Positions 10,594-19,177 are shown, counted from the first letter of the stretch. The stretch: DNA of 64,000 nucleotides from Pseudomonas extremaustralis (GCF_900102035.1 NZ_LT629689.1:3704001-3768000); one strand, 5' to 3'. Notes: generated by a model from the letters alone, not told the origin. Numbers and translations: made by a program.

Positions 10594-12162
10594 TCAGTGC
10601 ACCTGGGACTTGAGGTTGAGCGAACGGGCAGCCTTGGGCGCAGGCGCCGCGCGGCGCTGCATCTTCCAGGCAGCCCAGGCAAGGAATACACCGCTGGCCA
10701 GGCAAGTCAGGTCGAAACCGGCCATGGCCCAGTCGCCCGTCGCCAGCGAAACATCCAGCGCGTGGGATGTGGTCAGCGCGTTGAGCAGTGGAATCGCCAC
10801 AAACAGCAGCGCGCCGAAGCTCAATTGCTCGACCCACCCCCGACGACCGCGACGCAGGATCGCATGCAAGAGGCTCAAACCCCAGGCGATAAAGAAGGTT
10901 TGCACTTCCCAGCCGGAGCGCTCGGCGACGCTTGCCGGCAATAATCGATTGGCCCAGAAAAACGCCGCAATCGCGATCATCAGTCCGGACATGCTGGCGA
11001 TGTTCAGCACTTCAACCAGTCGCAGCTCAAACGGCATCACGCCGGTTTTCGCATGTTTGAGCTGACGCTTGCCGAGCCAGATCACCAGTCCCGTACCGAT
11101 CATCGCCGTGCCCGCCAGGCCGCAGATAAAGTACAGCCAGCGCAACACCGGACCGGCGAAATGGCCCATGTGCAGGCCGTAGAAACTGCCGCCGATCACC
11201 GCCGGCAGCGACTGCTCGCCACTGACCCGCAGCAGCTCGCCGCTAACGCCGCTGAACGACACGGTGCTGCCGAAATCATGCACCACCCGGTCAGACGCGG
11301 CGCGGAATACATTCACCGACGCATTCGCATCGCCCGGGTTATTCACCGCCACCCGTCCGACATGGCCGCCGGCCCACTGCGCGCGCGCCTGTTCATACAT
11401 CGGTACCAGCGATTTCAACTGCCCAGGCTGACCGAGTGCCGGAGCATTGTCGGTGGCCGGGAACACCTCGTTGAAGAATGCGCGGGTGTCATTGCCATAG
11501 GAGGCCAGGATCGGCGCCGGCATCACCATGCTCATGAAGATCACCAGGCTGCTGTAGGTGATCATCAAGTGAAACGGCAGCACCAGCACACCCACGGCGT
11601 TATGCCCGTCGAGCCAGGAACGCTGGCCCTTGCGGGGGCGGAAGGTGAAGAAGTCCTTGAAGATTTTCTTGTGGGTGATGATCCCGGTGATCAACGCGAC
11701 AAACATCACCATGGCGGCTGCGGTCGACAACCAGCGGCCCCACGGATGGGGCATCTGCAGCTGGAAGTGGAAACGATAGAAGAACTCGCCGCCCATGCTG
11801 TCGCGGGCCTGCACCGCCTGGCCGCTGACCGGATCGAGGGTTTTCTGGATGAAGTTGCCGCGCTTGCCGGGGTCGACCTTGTCCTGCCACATCACCGAAA
11901 GGCCCGGGTCACGGCTGTCCGGCAAGGTGATGAACCAGCGCGCGGCAGTCGGTGCCACTTGCTGCAGATAGGTTTGGGCGACACTCAGGCTGCGCGTATC
12001 GTCCATGGGGCGGGCCTGCACTTCAGGCTGCATCCAGTGGCTGATTTCGTCCTTGAAATACGACAGGGTACCCGTCAGGAAAATCGCGAATAGCAGCCAG
12101 CCAAAGATCAATCCGGCCCAGGTGTGCAACCAGGCCATCGCCTGGCGAAAGCCCTCTTTCAT
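10594..12162 (-). CDS. PepSY-associated transmembrane protein
   Basis: 522 aa from the ATG at 12162 (MKEGFRQAMAWLHTWAGLIFGW). The N-terminal WLHTWAGL helix, the periplasmic domain with PEVQARP, the second helix block (AAAMVMFVALITGIITHKK), the HNAVGVLVLPFHLMITYSSL helix with histidines, and further helices toward the C-terminus are typical of the PepSY-TM family linked to siderophore receptors and ferric-siderophore reduction. ATGA overlap with the upstream DUF3649 gene and TGAATG junction with DUF3325 make one unit. A longer frame open to 12345 is read-through of the upstream gene in another frame. Confidence 0.9.
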   Translation of the reverse strand: MKEGFRQAMAWLHTWAGLIFGWLLFAIFLTGTLSYFKDEISHWMQPEVQARPMDDTRSLSVAQTYLQQVAPTAARWFITLPDSRDPGLSVMWQDKVDPGKRGNFIQKTLDPVSGQAVQARDSMGGEFFYRFHFQLQMPHPWGRWLSTAAAMVMFVALITGIITHKKIFKDFFTFRPRKGQRSWLDGHNAVGVLVLPFHLMITYSSLVIFMSMVMPAPILASYGNDTRAFFNEVFPATDNAPALGQPGQLKSLVPMYEQARAQWAGGHVGRVAVNNPGDANASVNVFRAASDRVVHDFGSTVSFSGVSGELLRVSGEQSLPAVIGGSFYGLHMGHFAGPVLRWLYFICGLAGTAMIGTGLVIWLGKRQLKHAKTGVMPFELRLVEVLNIASMSGLMIAIAAFFWANRLLPASVAERSGWEVQTFFIAWGLSLLHAILRRGRRGWVEQLSFGALLFVAIPLLNALTTSHALDVSLATGDWAMAGFDLTCLASGVFLAWAAWKMQRRAAPAPKAARSLNLKSQVH

Positions 12163-12461
12163 GTGCGTGCCATCCACCACCCCACACCCGCCAAGGCAGC
12201 GAACGCCACACTCGGCACCATCACGCCCAACCAGGCACGCGCCGCATTGCGACAGGCGAAACACCAGAGCACCGCCAACAGGTAGAACACAAATGAACTC
12301 ATCATCCCGGTGATCACCGCATCGGCACGGGCTGTGGGCGTCCACAACGCCAGGCAGATACTGGCCAGGGCCGCCATCAGGTAGCCGCCCACCACCGCAG
12401 CCAGCACGCGGGAGGTCACGCCAAGACGATAGGAGACGGGCAACGCGGTTTTGCTTTTCAT
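12159..12461 (-). CDS. DUF3649 family small membrane protein
   Basis: 100 aa from ATG 12461 (MKSKTALPVSYRLGV) with three hydrophobic segments (about residues 18-38, 52-68 and 76-94). It matches the small membrane proteins that precede PepSY genes in Pseudomonas iron operons. A TTG at 12491 could add ten residues, but its reading overlaps the Fur box, so the ATG is preferred, although its Shine-Dalgarno is weak. Its TGA overlaps the PepSY ATG (ATGA). First gene of the operon; no biochemical role is established. Confidence 0.8.
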   Translation of the reverse strand: MKSKTALPVSYRLGVTSRVLAAVVGGYLMAALASICLALWTPTARADAVITGMMSSFVFYLLAVLWCFACRNAARAWLGVMVPSVAFAALAGVGWWMART

Positions 12462-12492
12462 GGGAGAAGCGCCAGGTTCATCAGCGCGCAAT

Positions 12493-12511
12493 ATTAATGA
12501 TAAATATTCTC
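12493..12511 (-). promoter_or_regulatory. Candidate Fur box upstream of the DUF3649-PepSY-DUF3325 operon
   Basis: ATTAATGATAAATATTCTC agrees at 14 of 19 positions with the consensus GATAATGATAATCATTATC. It lies about 30 nt before the first ATG of the PepSY operon, where Fur would block transcription under iron-replete conditions. Confidence 0.7.
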
Positions 12512-12555
12512 ATATGCAAAAGAGAACGGATGAATCTCCGCGACCAAGGCGTGAT

Positions 12556-13467
12556 CTAACTGCCCGCCAGGCAACTGGGGGTGCCCGCGACCAAGGCATC
12601 GATGGCGTAACGCGTCTTGGCCGGCATGTGTGCCGCCGTGGGCCAGATCACATGGATCGGCGCGGGTTGCTCGCGGTAACTCGGCAATACCGCGACCAGT
12701 TGCCCGCGCAATACATAGTGGGCGATCAGCCAACTCGGCAACCAGGCCAGCCCCGCGCCGGCGATAGCGGCATCGGCCACGGCCTGGAGGTCGTCCATCA
12801 TCAGCGGCGAAGCGACCCGCGCGCGGTGCGGGCGGCCTTGGGCATCATTGAGTTCCCATTCCAGGCGCGGCGCATTGCAGCGATAGGCAATGCCGCGGTG
12901 CCCGGCCAAATCCTCGAGACGCTCGATTCGACCGACGCGCTGCAAATACGCTGGTGCCGCCGCCAGCCCGATGGCCTGTTCACCCAGGCGTCGCGCGCTC
13001 AGGCGGTCGGTATCGGGTAACGCGCCGATGCGCACCGCCAGGTCGAAGCCTTCCTGGGCCACGTCGATCAGCCGGTCGGAAAACGAAATATCAATCTCCA
13101 ACTGCGCAAAACGATCCAGCAGGCCCCACAGCGCCGGCGCCGCATAGTGGTGCCCGAAGGCCAGTGGCAAGCTCGCCCTCAAGCGCCCGCGTGGCTGCTG
13201 CCGACCGCTTTCCAGCACGGACTCAGCCGCTTCCAGCTCGGCCAGCGCGCGCAGGCAATGCTCGTAATAGGCCTGCCCGTCATCGGTCAACCGCTGGCGG
13301 CGGGTGGAGCGCTGCAATAAGCACGTGCCCAGGCGTGCCTCCAGGCGCGCCAAGCCTTTGCCCACCGCCGAACGGGTGAGGTTCAGGCGTTCGGCGGCTT
13401 CGGTCAGGTTGCCGCTCTCGACGATCTGCAGAAAGAGTTCAACACCATCAAAACGTGGGGTAGCCAT
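12556..13467 (-). CDS. LysR-family transcriptional regulator
   Basis: 303 aa, normal LysR length. The N-terminal winged helix-turn-helix spans about residues 5-65 (FLQIVESGNLTEAAERLNLTRSAVGKGLARLEARLG), followed by a linker helix and a periplasmic-binding-like effector domain (RLRASLPLAFGHHYAAPAL, and GAGLAWLPSWLIAHYVLRGQL near the end). It is divergently transcribed from a 14-helix MFS exporter, the classic layout in which the regulator controls the neighbour and itself from the shared 107-nt region. The effector is unknown. Confidence 0.93.
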   Translation of the reverse strand: MATPRFDGVELFLQIVESGNLTEAAERLNLTRSAVGKGLARLEARLGTCLLQRSTRRQRLTDDGQAYYEHCLRALAELEAAESVLESGRQQPRGRLRASLPLAFGHHYAAPALWGLLDRFAQLEIDISFSDRLIDVAQEGFDLAVRIGALPDTDRLSARRLGEQAIGLAAAPAYLQRVGRIERLEDLAGHRGIAYRCNAPRLEWELNDAQGRPHRARVASPLMMDDLQAVADAAIAGAGLAWLPSWLIAHYVLRGQLVAVLPSYREQPAPIHVIWPTAAHMPAKTRYAIDALVAGTPSCLAGS

Positions 13468-13480
13468 GGGGTGATTGTCG

Positions 13481-13502
13481 CCTTTTATTCCCTTATTAAA
13501 GG
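13481..13502. promoter_or_regulatory. Possible LysR operator
   Basis: An interrupted palindrome, CCTTTTATTCCCTTATTAAAGG, with CCTTT/AAAGG arms sits between the divergent LysR and MFS genes, where LysR proteins normally bind. Short arms make this a weak call. Confidence 0.35.
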
Positions 13503-13574
13503 AAAACTTGTCACGAATAAAGAATCCACTTCCCGCGAGAATGACACGCTCCCCCTCTCGAAAGGAAGACCCCC

Positions 13575-15095
13575 ATGCCTCCCGCCGTCGCCGTATCGAC
13601 CGTCAACCCGACAAGCACCGCCAGAAATGCGCTCGCCCTCACGGCCGTGTGCCTGGTGGCGCTGATGTTCGGCCTGGAAATCTCCAGCGTGCCGGTGATC
13701 CTGCCCACGCTGGAACAACAACTGGGCAGCGGATTCCAGGATGCTCAATGGATCATGAACGCCTACACCCTGGCCTGCACCAGCGTACTGATGGCTGCCG
13801 GTACGCTGGCCGACCGCTTTGGCCGGCGACGCATGCTGGTGCTGTGCTTGTGGCTGTTTGGCCTGGCCTCGCTGGCCTGCGGGCTGGCTGAAGACGCGTC
13901 CTTGCTGATTGCGGCGCGATTCGTCCAGGGCGTGGGCGCGGGGGCGATGATGATCTGCCAGTTCGCGATTTTGTCGCACCAGTTCCGCGAGCCAGCAGCG
14001 CGGGCGCGGGCGTTCGCGGTGTGGGGCGTGATCGCAGGCCTGGGCCTGGGCTTCGGGCCGATGGTCGGGGCGTTGATCCTGGCGGTAGCGGACTGGCGCT
14101 GGGTGTTTCTCGTGCATGTGCCGCTGACCCTGCTGACCCTGGCGCTGCTGCACGTCAGCGTGCAGGAGTCGCGCGACCCGGCCAGCCATCGCCTCGATAT
14201 CGCGGGCATGTTCACCTTGACGCTGTCGGTGTTTGCATTGGTCTACTTCATCACCCAAGGCGCCGAGAACGGCTTTGGCACTCCACCCATGCGGGGCTGG
14301 GCCGGCCTGTCGCTGGCCGCGCTGCTGCTGTTCATCTTGATTGAGCGACGCAGCGCCCATCCGATGTTCGATTTCTCGGTGTTTCGCATCCAACGCTTCA
14401 ATGGCGCGTTGATGGGTTCGATCGGCATGAACTTCAGTTTCTGGCCGTTCATGATCTATCTGCCGTTGTACTTCCAGGCTGGCCTGGGCTACGACACCCT
14501 GACCACCGGCGGCGCCCTGCTCGCCTATACCCTGCCCACCTTGCTGGTACCGCCGCTGGCCGAACGCCTGGCCCTGCGCTACGGCGCCGAACGCATCATC
14601 CCGTTGGGCCTTGGGGTGATGGGCACGGGCTTTATGGCCATGGCCGCCGCCAATGGCGCCACGCATCCAAGCATCGTGCTGGTGCTGTTCAGTTGCGCAA
14701 TGGCGGGCGTGGGCCTGGCGCTGACCAACTCACCGACCACCAACACCACCACCGGCTCGGTGTCGGCGGATCGCGCTGGCATGGCCTCGGGTATCGACCT
14801 CAGTGCGAGGCTGATCACCCTGGCGGTCAATATCGCGCTGATGGGCCTGGTGCTCTTGCTGGGAATCGGTCATCAACTGGCCGCCGTGTTGCCAGCCACC
14901 ACCGCGCCGGATTGGCCCGCCATCAGTCAGTACGTTGCAGCAGGCAAGTTGGAGGGGCTGGCATCAATGGGCCTGACGCGCCCGGATGCCCAGGCCGCGC
15001 TACGCCACGGCGCCGGCTGGGCGATGCTGTTCGCGGGCATAGGGGCATGCGGGTTGGCGTTGTTGAGCAGGTATTTTTTCCGACGCGGTAGGTAA
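13575..15095 (+). CDS. MFS transporter, DHA2 (14-helix) drug-efflux type
   Basis: 506 aa with about 14 hydrophobic segments, the DHA2 pattern. Motif A of the family is seen as GTLADRFGRRRML (near residue 76) and motif C-like residues as GLGLGFGPMVGALI (near residue 156). ATG 13575 is preceded by GAAAGGAAGA. Proteins of this class export drugs, dyes or antiseptics by proton antiport, usually from the inner membrane; substrate unknown. Divergent from the LysR regulator. It is followed by a low-GC region of different character. Confidence 0.92.
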   Translation: MPPAVAVSTVNPTSTARNALALTAVCLVALMFGLEISSVPVILPTLEQQLGSGFQDAQWIMNAYTLACTSVLMAAGTLADRFGRRRMLVLCLWLFGLASLACGLAEDASLLIAARFVQGVGAGAMMICQFAILSHQFREPAARARAFAVWGVIAGLGLGFGPMVGALILAVADWRWVFLVHVPLTLLTLALLHVSVQESRDPASHRLDIAGMFTLTLSVFALVYFITQGAENGFGTPPMRGWAGLSLAALLLFILIERRSAHPMFDFSVFRIQRFNGALMGSIGMNFSFWPFMIYLPLYFQAGLGYDTLTTGGALLAYTLPTLLVPPLAERLALRYGAERIIPLGLGVMGTGFMAMAAANGATHPSIVLVLFSCAMAGVGLALTNSPTTNTTTGSVSADRAGMASGIDLSARLITLAVNIALMGLVLLLGIGHQLAAVLPATTAPDWPAISQYVAAGKLEGLASMGLTRPDAQAALRHGAGWAMLFAGIGACGLALLSRYFFRRGR

Positions 15096-15249
15096 ACGAA
15101 AACGGGCCTGCATAACGGCTTATACCTAAACGGTCCATAGATTTTTAGGAGATCTATTAAAATCAGAACTTTGAGCATCACGGGTTTACGACGTATGCGT
15201 ACATCGTAATGCATCGCTGCTCCCGAGCGCCGCAGTAACGTCGGCGTTA

Positions 15250-15543
15250 TTATCGGATCCATAACTCCTTGCACTGCACCACTTCGCATTCGCGAGCCCG
15301 CAGAATTCGGAAGAAATCGTACGCTAAGGATTTTTTTCCGAGTTCGGCGGGTTCCCAACGAGGCGCTAGAGTCATTTGTCGCGCTTGAACATACCAAGGC
15401 AACTCCATTTGCTTGCGGGTCTCTTCAGCTACGTCCTCCATCATGCCGGGATGAGGGCAGGCTTTCGGAATGCGAGCAATAACGATTGAATAACTTGACC
15501 CCAGTGAAAACCGCGTTATGGCTTTGCCGAGCCCGCAACGCAC
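15250..15543 (-). CDS. Hypothetical protein at the end of a decayed effector/immunity island
   Basis: 97 aa, not recognised. The part from about residue 27 (ARIPKACPHPGMMEDVAEET) looks protein-like, with a tract RWEPAELGKKSLAYDFFRILRAREC. The first 25 residues overlap the end of the gene upstream and may not be translated. It may be the truncated tail of a longer gene. It sits in a stretch poorer in GC than its surroundings, between an MFS gene and an immunity-like membrane protein. Coding status is moderate only. Confidence 0.4.
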   Translation of the reverse strand: MRCGLGKAITRFSLGSSYSIVIARIPKACPHPGMMEDVAEETRKQMELPWYVQARQMTLAPRWEPAELGKKSLAYDFFRILRARECEVVQCKELWIR

Positions 15544-15926
15544 GGCTTCAAGCGATCAGCATCCGTGCCACTTCCTTCACTGTTGTCGATATCACCGTTA
15601 CGGTCGAGGTGAATTTCCGTTGTCGGCCATCTTGGTGTGATGTTGATGCAATGACTACGGCCTTTGTTGCTCCACCAATCGAGTCTCATAAAGAAGTCTT
15701 CATTGGGGAAGATGTGTCCAACATCACCGGTCGTCTCGCCCGGACGCAAGTTCCCTCGGACGATCCTATTTTGCGTGTTGAGTACATAGCTGAAGTCCTC
15801 GGCTCCATCTTTCGAATAGAAAACGTAGAGCTTTGGCGGTGCGTAGTACCAGAATGCAATCGCTGCCACTAGCAACAGGACAACCCATCGTCCGATGTGT
15901 AGCGGTCTTTTCTCACTTGCAAACAT
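15516..15926 (-). CDS. Small membrane-anchored protein, candidate immunity protein
   Basis: 136 aa. Residues 13-28 (RWVVLLLVAAIAFWYYA) form one transmembrane or uncleaved signal segment. The remainder is a predicted periplasmic domain rich in Asp, Asn and aromatic residues (LYVFYSKDGAEDFSY, NEDFFMRLDWWSNKG). Its ATG overlaps the end of the upstream broken gene by 14 nt, a spacing common for effector-immunity pairs whose immunity protein guards the periplasm. That role is inferred from position and topology; I recognise no named family. Confidence 0.6.
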   Translation of the reverse strand: MFASEKRPLHIGRWVVLLLVAAIAFWYYAPPKLYVFYSKDGAEDFSYVLNTQNRIVRGNLRPGETTGDVGHIFPNEDFFMRLDWWSNKGRSHCINITPRWPTTEIHLDRNGDIDNSEGSGTDADRLKPCVAGSAKP

Positions 15927-16487
15927 GCTTTTGAACCCCTCCAGCCCATTCGGCTATTGGTACGGCCAACACCTTGTCCATAATGATTTGTGCGTTAACA
16001 CCACCGTTCGGGTACTCCTTGTAGAGGTTCATTCCGATCATGATAGAGACCCTATCGGGTACATCGTCCCATGCTCGCATCCCTTCAACGCCTTCCGTTC
16101 TGCGTGGACCTTTGAATCGCTCAGGGTGTTGCGTTTGCCGTGGTTGGGCCCTTCTTCTGGATTGGGCTCTGAGGCGTACTCATGACGCACCAGGCAGAAC
16201 GAGTTGGAGTATTTGAGTTTCTGGCCCGCGTCACCGAAGGTCGTTTGCCGATAGTCGTCATTGAGCCGATATGCCACAACTTCCCCATCGGCCATGCAGC
16301 GCAGCGCGTCGTCCGAGACGCATTGCGGTGCACTCTGGTCGGTGATGTGAATACCGCCATGCCAAAACCTGTTACTGCCCATCAGGTAATGCCCATACGT
16401 TTCCTTTTCGAGGGTTCGAAAAAGTTCGGAGGCGTCAGTGAAAGGCGTTCCGTCAGGTTTTCTGATCGGGTAGTGGAAATTCATCAT
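15913..16487 (-). pseudogene. Broken secreted-effector-like gene (WHGGIH/LytM-like N-terminus plus out-of-frame tail)
   Basis: The first frame (16487 to 16038) encodes 149 aa with MGSNRFWHGGIHIT, then ADGEVVAYRL and SFCLVRHEY, which look like the start of a LytM/M23-type peptidase fold found in some toxin proteins. It ends in a nonsense tail. From about 16125 another frame reads HPERFKGPRRTEGVEGMRAW..., continues through IMIGMNLYKEYPNGG and MDKVLAVPIAEWAGGVQ, and stops at 15913, overlapping the next gene. A frameshift near 16110-16135 therefore joins the two; the usual middle of such a hydrolase, with its last catalytic histidines, also seems to be missing. Probably inactive. Confidence 0.55.
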
Positions 16488-16526
16488 GGGTGACTATTCC
16501 GGGCATCAAGATTGCGAGAAGGACGG

Positions 16527-16604
16527 TCAGAACTTCAATGGGTTACGGCGATCTTCGGAAGCTTTTTGGCGTATGCGCTCACCTTGGGCTTGCTTTTTAT
16601 CCAT
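16527..16604 (-). CDS. Possible 25-aa ORF upstream of the broken effector gene
   Basis: ATG 16604 opens MDKKQAQGERIRQKASEDRR and stops after NPLKF at 16527, about 40 nt before the broken effector gene on the same strand. The composition (Lys, Gln, Arg, Glu) is that of a short charged helix rather than random translation. It may be the end of a deleted gene or a tiny gene of its own. Confidence 0.25.
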   Translation of the reverse strand: MDKKQAQGERIRQKASEDRRNPLKF

Positions 16605-16790
16605 GGGAAATCCCGGCCTAAGACCTGAGTGTGCTAGGGAGCATGTGAGAAGGTGATTCTTGTGAGGGAGCCTCGGCCTAGCAAGGAAATGACTTTTGCA
16701 GCATTTGTCCGCTCAGGATTTCTCCGTGGCAGCCTACATGTAGGTCACATTCTTCCAGGTCAAGGTATAGCTTTCGCAACAACAGAATAA

Positions 16791-16818
16791 AAAATACCCC
16801 TCGAAAGAGGGGTATTTT
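16791..16818 (-). terminator. Intrinsic terminator after the HPF/RaiA-like gene
   Basis: AAAATACCCCTC-GAAA-GAGGGGTATTTT, a perfect 12-bp hairpin with A/T flanks, lies 18 nt beyond the stop of the gene at 16836-17246. The symmetric flanks could serve both strands. Confidence 0.88.
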
Positions 16819-16835
16819 CAGCAAATGAAAAACTG

Positions 16836-17246
16836 TCAGCTGTTAATTGCAGCGTTTTCGTTTTCCAGGAATTCCTCTTCAAGGGCGTCATCGTTCACTT
16901 TGTTGGCCGGCACGTTTTTCGCGGCAGCGCGTGGCTTGCCTTGCAGTTTGCCGAACAGGTGTTCCAACGCATGGTCCAGCTTGGTCGCCGCACCGTCGAT
17001 CGCCAGTTCCAGGGTATCGGCCTTATGCAGAACCGAAACGGGTTGATGGCCCTTTGGCCGTGCTTCCAGGCGGCAGCTTAAATCGTGGGGACCGGGCTTG
17101 TCGCCGTTCTCATCCCGCAGGTAGACCTCAACGCGGGTCAGGTCTTCGTCATAACGTTCGAGCGTGCTTTCGATGGTGTTACGTACCCACTCCTCCAGTC
17201 GGATGCTGCTTTCAATATGGTTATCGCTATTGACTTGGATTTGCAT
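16836..17246 (-). CDS. HPF/RaiA-family ribosome-associated protein
   Basis: 136 aa. It starts MQIQVNSDNHIESSIRLEEW, which fits the ribosome hibernation/RaiA fold: beta strand, helix, then strands (RVEVYLRDENGDK and LSCRLEARPKGHQPVSV) and a long helix (LELAIDGAATKLDHALEHLFGKL). The C-terminal 35 residues are a charged tail. Proteins of this family bind the 30S subunit and slow translation in stress or stationary phase. This one is longer than the standard short HPF and is not next to rpoN, so it is a paralogue rather than the main hpf. Terminator follows. Confidence 0.85.
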   Translation of the reverse strand: MQIQVNSDNHIESSIRLEEWVRNTIESTLERYDEDLTRVEVYLRDENGDKPGPHDLSCRLEARPKGHQPVSVLHKADTLELAIDGAATKLDHALEHLFGKLQGKPRAAAKNVPANKVNDDALEEEFLENENAAINS

Positions 17247-17799
17247 AGTTCTTCCCTTATTTCAGCTAGCTCGCGAGAGATCACAAACTGCAACACCGGG
17301 GTGGTGAAACCATGACCTCTTGGTTACACAATTGAGCAGTCAGAAGAACAATTCAAGCCCTTTGCAAAGATAAATCCTACATTACAAATTAAGTCTGACT
17401 ACGAGCAAAAACACTGTTAGGGTGGGGAGTTAGTTACATCTTCTTACACCCACGCGCTTCATCATTACCCCTGCCTCCTCCAGCGAATCATGCACCGCTT
17501 TCTCGCTATTGCCCTGAAACAAAGCACGATGCCACCCCATGCGGGAGGGGCTTGCCTGCAATTGCGCTGGATCAGCGAACGAATCCCGGGTCAATCCACC
17601 GCAATTGCGGGCAAGCCCCTCCCACAAGCGTGTCCCGGCGTCATATAGGTCGCTGTACGGCACGCCCCTTGCTGTACTGCCATGGGGTAAACGGATTTTG
17701 TGAACCCTCAGCGACGGAGTGGCCGGTGGTCAGGCAACGCGAACTAATCCAGACGCCGGTCGTCAATGACTGCATGTTCTTATCAGGCGGTAACGCACC
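17247..17799. other. Non-coding gap with a REP doublet
   Basis: About 550 nt before the DUF3509 gene. It holds the promoter side of the HPF-like gene, an AT-rich stretch (about 17330-17420) and the REP doublet at 17541-17625. A 77-codon open frame crosses the doublet and is not considered a gene. Nothing else was recognised. Confidence 0.6.
17541..17625. repeat. REP doublet (REPIN), GGGAGGGGCTTGCC-GCAATTGCG variant
   Basis: GCGGGAGGGGCTTGCCTGCAATTGCG is matched by its inverted partner CGCAATTGCGGGCAAGCCCCTCCCAC about 35 nt on. The inner CAATTGCG sequence differs from the two other doublet families in the window. Confidence 0.85.
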
Positions 17800-18117
17800 A
17801 TGGACAATCCTTTTCAGATCATCACCGACACTTTCACCCCGAAATACCGGGTCAATTTAAGCATCCAGCGGTTGGACGGCAGCATCATGCTCACCCTCTC
17901 GAACGAGAGTGGCGTGGTGGCCAAACGCATGATCAGCGCCGAACAACGCAAAGACCCCCAGCGCCTCAAACGTTTGGTGCAAAGCATCCAGTTCGGCATT
18001 GCCATCGAGCAAGGCCACAGCGCCATGGAGATCCTGGCGGTCATGACGGACGGCGACAGCCATAAAGTCTTGCAGCGCCCGCCCAACCGCTCCCTGCCCG
18101 TCAGCGCCGGGCTTTAA
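17800..18117 (+). CDS. DUF3509 domain-containing protein
   Basis: 105 aa. The N-terminus MDNPFQIITDTFTPKYRVNLSIQRLDGS matches the DUF3509 family, small cytoplasmic proteins almost limited to Pseudomonas and of unknown function. No signal or membrane segment. The body is two strands (RVNLSIQRLDGSIMLTLSN) and a helix (DPQRLKRLVQSIQFGIAIEQG). It converges on psiE: the two stop codons overlap by 4 nt with no room for a terminator between them. Confidence 0.82.
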   Translation: MDNPFQIITDTFTPKYRVNLSIQRLDGSIMLTLSNESGVVAKRMISAEQRKDPQRLKRLVQSIQFGIAIEQGHSAMEILAVMTDGDSHKVLQRPPNRSLPVSAGL

Positions 18118-18602
18118 AGCTCACCCTTCTCGGTCTCCTGGCTCGCCTCGCCCTTGCGTCGCGGGCCTTCGACCTTCACCGACGGAAACGCCGACGACGC
18201 ATAGCGCACCACCAGGATCGAGAACGCCAGCAGCAGAATCCCGCCACACAGGTAGATGATGCCGAGGTCGGGCGGGTTGTGGTGGGACACGTTGGAGATC
18301 AGCAAGCGCGTCAACGCCGTGATCGCCACGTAGATCAGGAAGCGCACCGGCATGTGGTTGGTCTTGAAGTAAATCCCGACCATGGCGCCCAATTCCAGGT
18401 AGATGAACAGCAGCAAGATGTCATCGATCTTGATGTGCCCGTTCTCCAGCATCCCCAGAAATTCCATCACTGCCGCCCAGGCGGTCACCGCACCGATGGC
18501 GAACAACGCCATGTAGTGGAACGTCTCGACAAACAGATTACCCAGCGACTCAGCCAGCCCATGGACGTTCTGGCGTAGTTTTTCGGCCCAGTTGATTTTC
18601 AC
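18114..18602 (-). CDS. psiE: Phosphate-starvation-inducible PsiE family membrane protein
   Basis: 162 aa with four hydrophobic segments (about residues 28-50, 60-78, 85-103 and 112-131). It matches PsiE: LFVETFHYMALFAIG, then the DILLLFIYLELGAMVGIYFKTNHMPVRFLIYVAITALTR block, which is the best conserved part. In E. coli psiE responds to phosphate limitation and cAMP-CRP, but its biochemical role is unknown. The C-terminal tail is charged and probably cytoplasmic. Convergent with the DUF3509 gene. Confidence 0.9.
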   Translation of the reverse strand: MKINWAEKLRQNVHGLAESLGNLFVETFHYMALFAIGAVTAWAAVMEFLGMLENGHIKIDDILLLFIYLELGAMVGIYFKTNHMPVRFLIYVAITALTRLLISNVSHHNPPDLGIIYLCGGILLLAFSILVVRYASSAFPSVKVEGPRRKGEASQETEKGEL

Positions 18603-18844
18603 GATGATACTTCCTTAGGTCGACTCGACCGGATAATGCGGGTTGGACGTGACGGTTATTCTGCATGCAGAAAAAAGGCCAGGGGCAAGGATAAGATGAT
18701 AGCGGGATGATATGAGGCACAGAGGGATGAAGACGACCGCCTGGCCCGTGGTGAGAAATGTCCGTTGCGGCCGCTCCCGCCTCTATTTCGCGGCTACATT
18801 AAAAAACTGCTACCCAAACCCCACGGTTTGGCTTACCCTTTTCG

Positions 18845-18860
18845 CTGTATATAAATACAG
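18845..18860 (+). promoter_or_regulatory. LexA (SOS) box of yebG
   Basis: CTGTATATAAATACAG matches the LexA consensus CTGT-N8-ACAG exactly and sits 44 nt before the yebG ATG. LexA binding here would repress yebG until DNA damage. Confidence 0.93.
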
Positions 18861-18903
18861 TAGTAGCAAAAGACAACTATCGTGAAGGCATGTGAGGTGG
18901 TGA

Positions 18904-19164
18904 ATGGCCGTCGAAGTGGTATACCGCAGCAGCCGAGATCTGGAGCGTTTGTTCATGGATAAAGCCGAAGCTGACCGTCATGACAAGATGCTTGAACTCG
19001 CTGAGTTGCTGGCAGAAGTGTTGCAAAAAGCCGTGCCGTCGTTGAGCGAGCAACAGGTGGAAGAAGCCGGGATCTACATGGCGAAGAATCGCGATGTATT
19101 TGCCAAGGCGTTCAAGAGCCAACCGGACGCGCTGTCCGAGTTGTTGAACCCGCCGGCGGAATAA
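18904..19164 (+). CDS. yebG: DNA-damage-inducible YebG family protein
   Basis: 86 aa, near the length of E. coli YebG (96). It begins MAVEVVYRSSRD and continues with FMDKAEADRHDKMLELAELLAEVL, the conserved helix of the family; SEQQVEEAGIYMAKNRDVFAKAFK is the second conserved block. YebG is an SOS-regulated protein of uncertain function. Regulation is visible: a LexA box precedes the gene. The AGGTGGTG stretch ahead of the ATG serves as Shine-Dalgarno. A terminator follows 13 nt after the stop. Confidence 0.94.
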   Translation: MAVEVVYRSSRDLERLFMDKAEADRHDKMLELAELLAEVLQKAVPSLSEQQVEEAGIYMAKNRDVFAKAFKSQPDALSELLNPPAE

Positions 19165-19177
19165 GCCCGAATTGAAC

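Noticed and set aside
12023..12313. Small frames at the PepSY/DUF3649 junction
   Set aside because: Both genes are accounted for by the ATGA overlap; the extra frames have no family features.
17430..17663. A 77-codon minus-strand frame before the DUF3509 gene
   Set aside because: It runs through a REP doublet, so the frame comes from the repeat and not from a protein.
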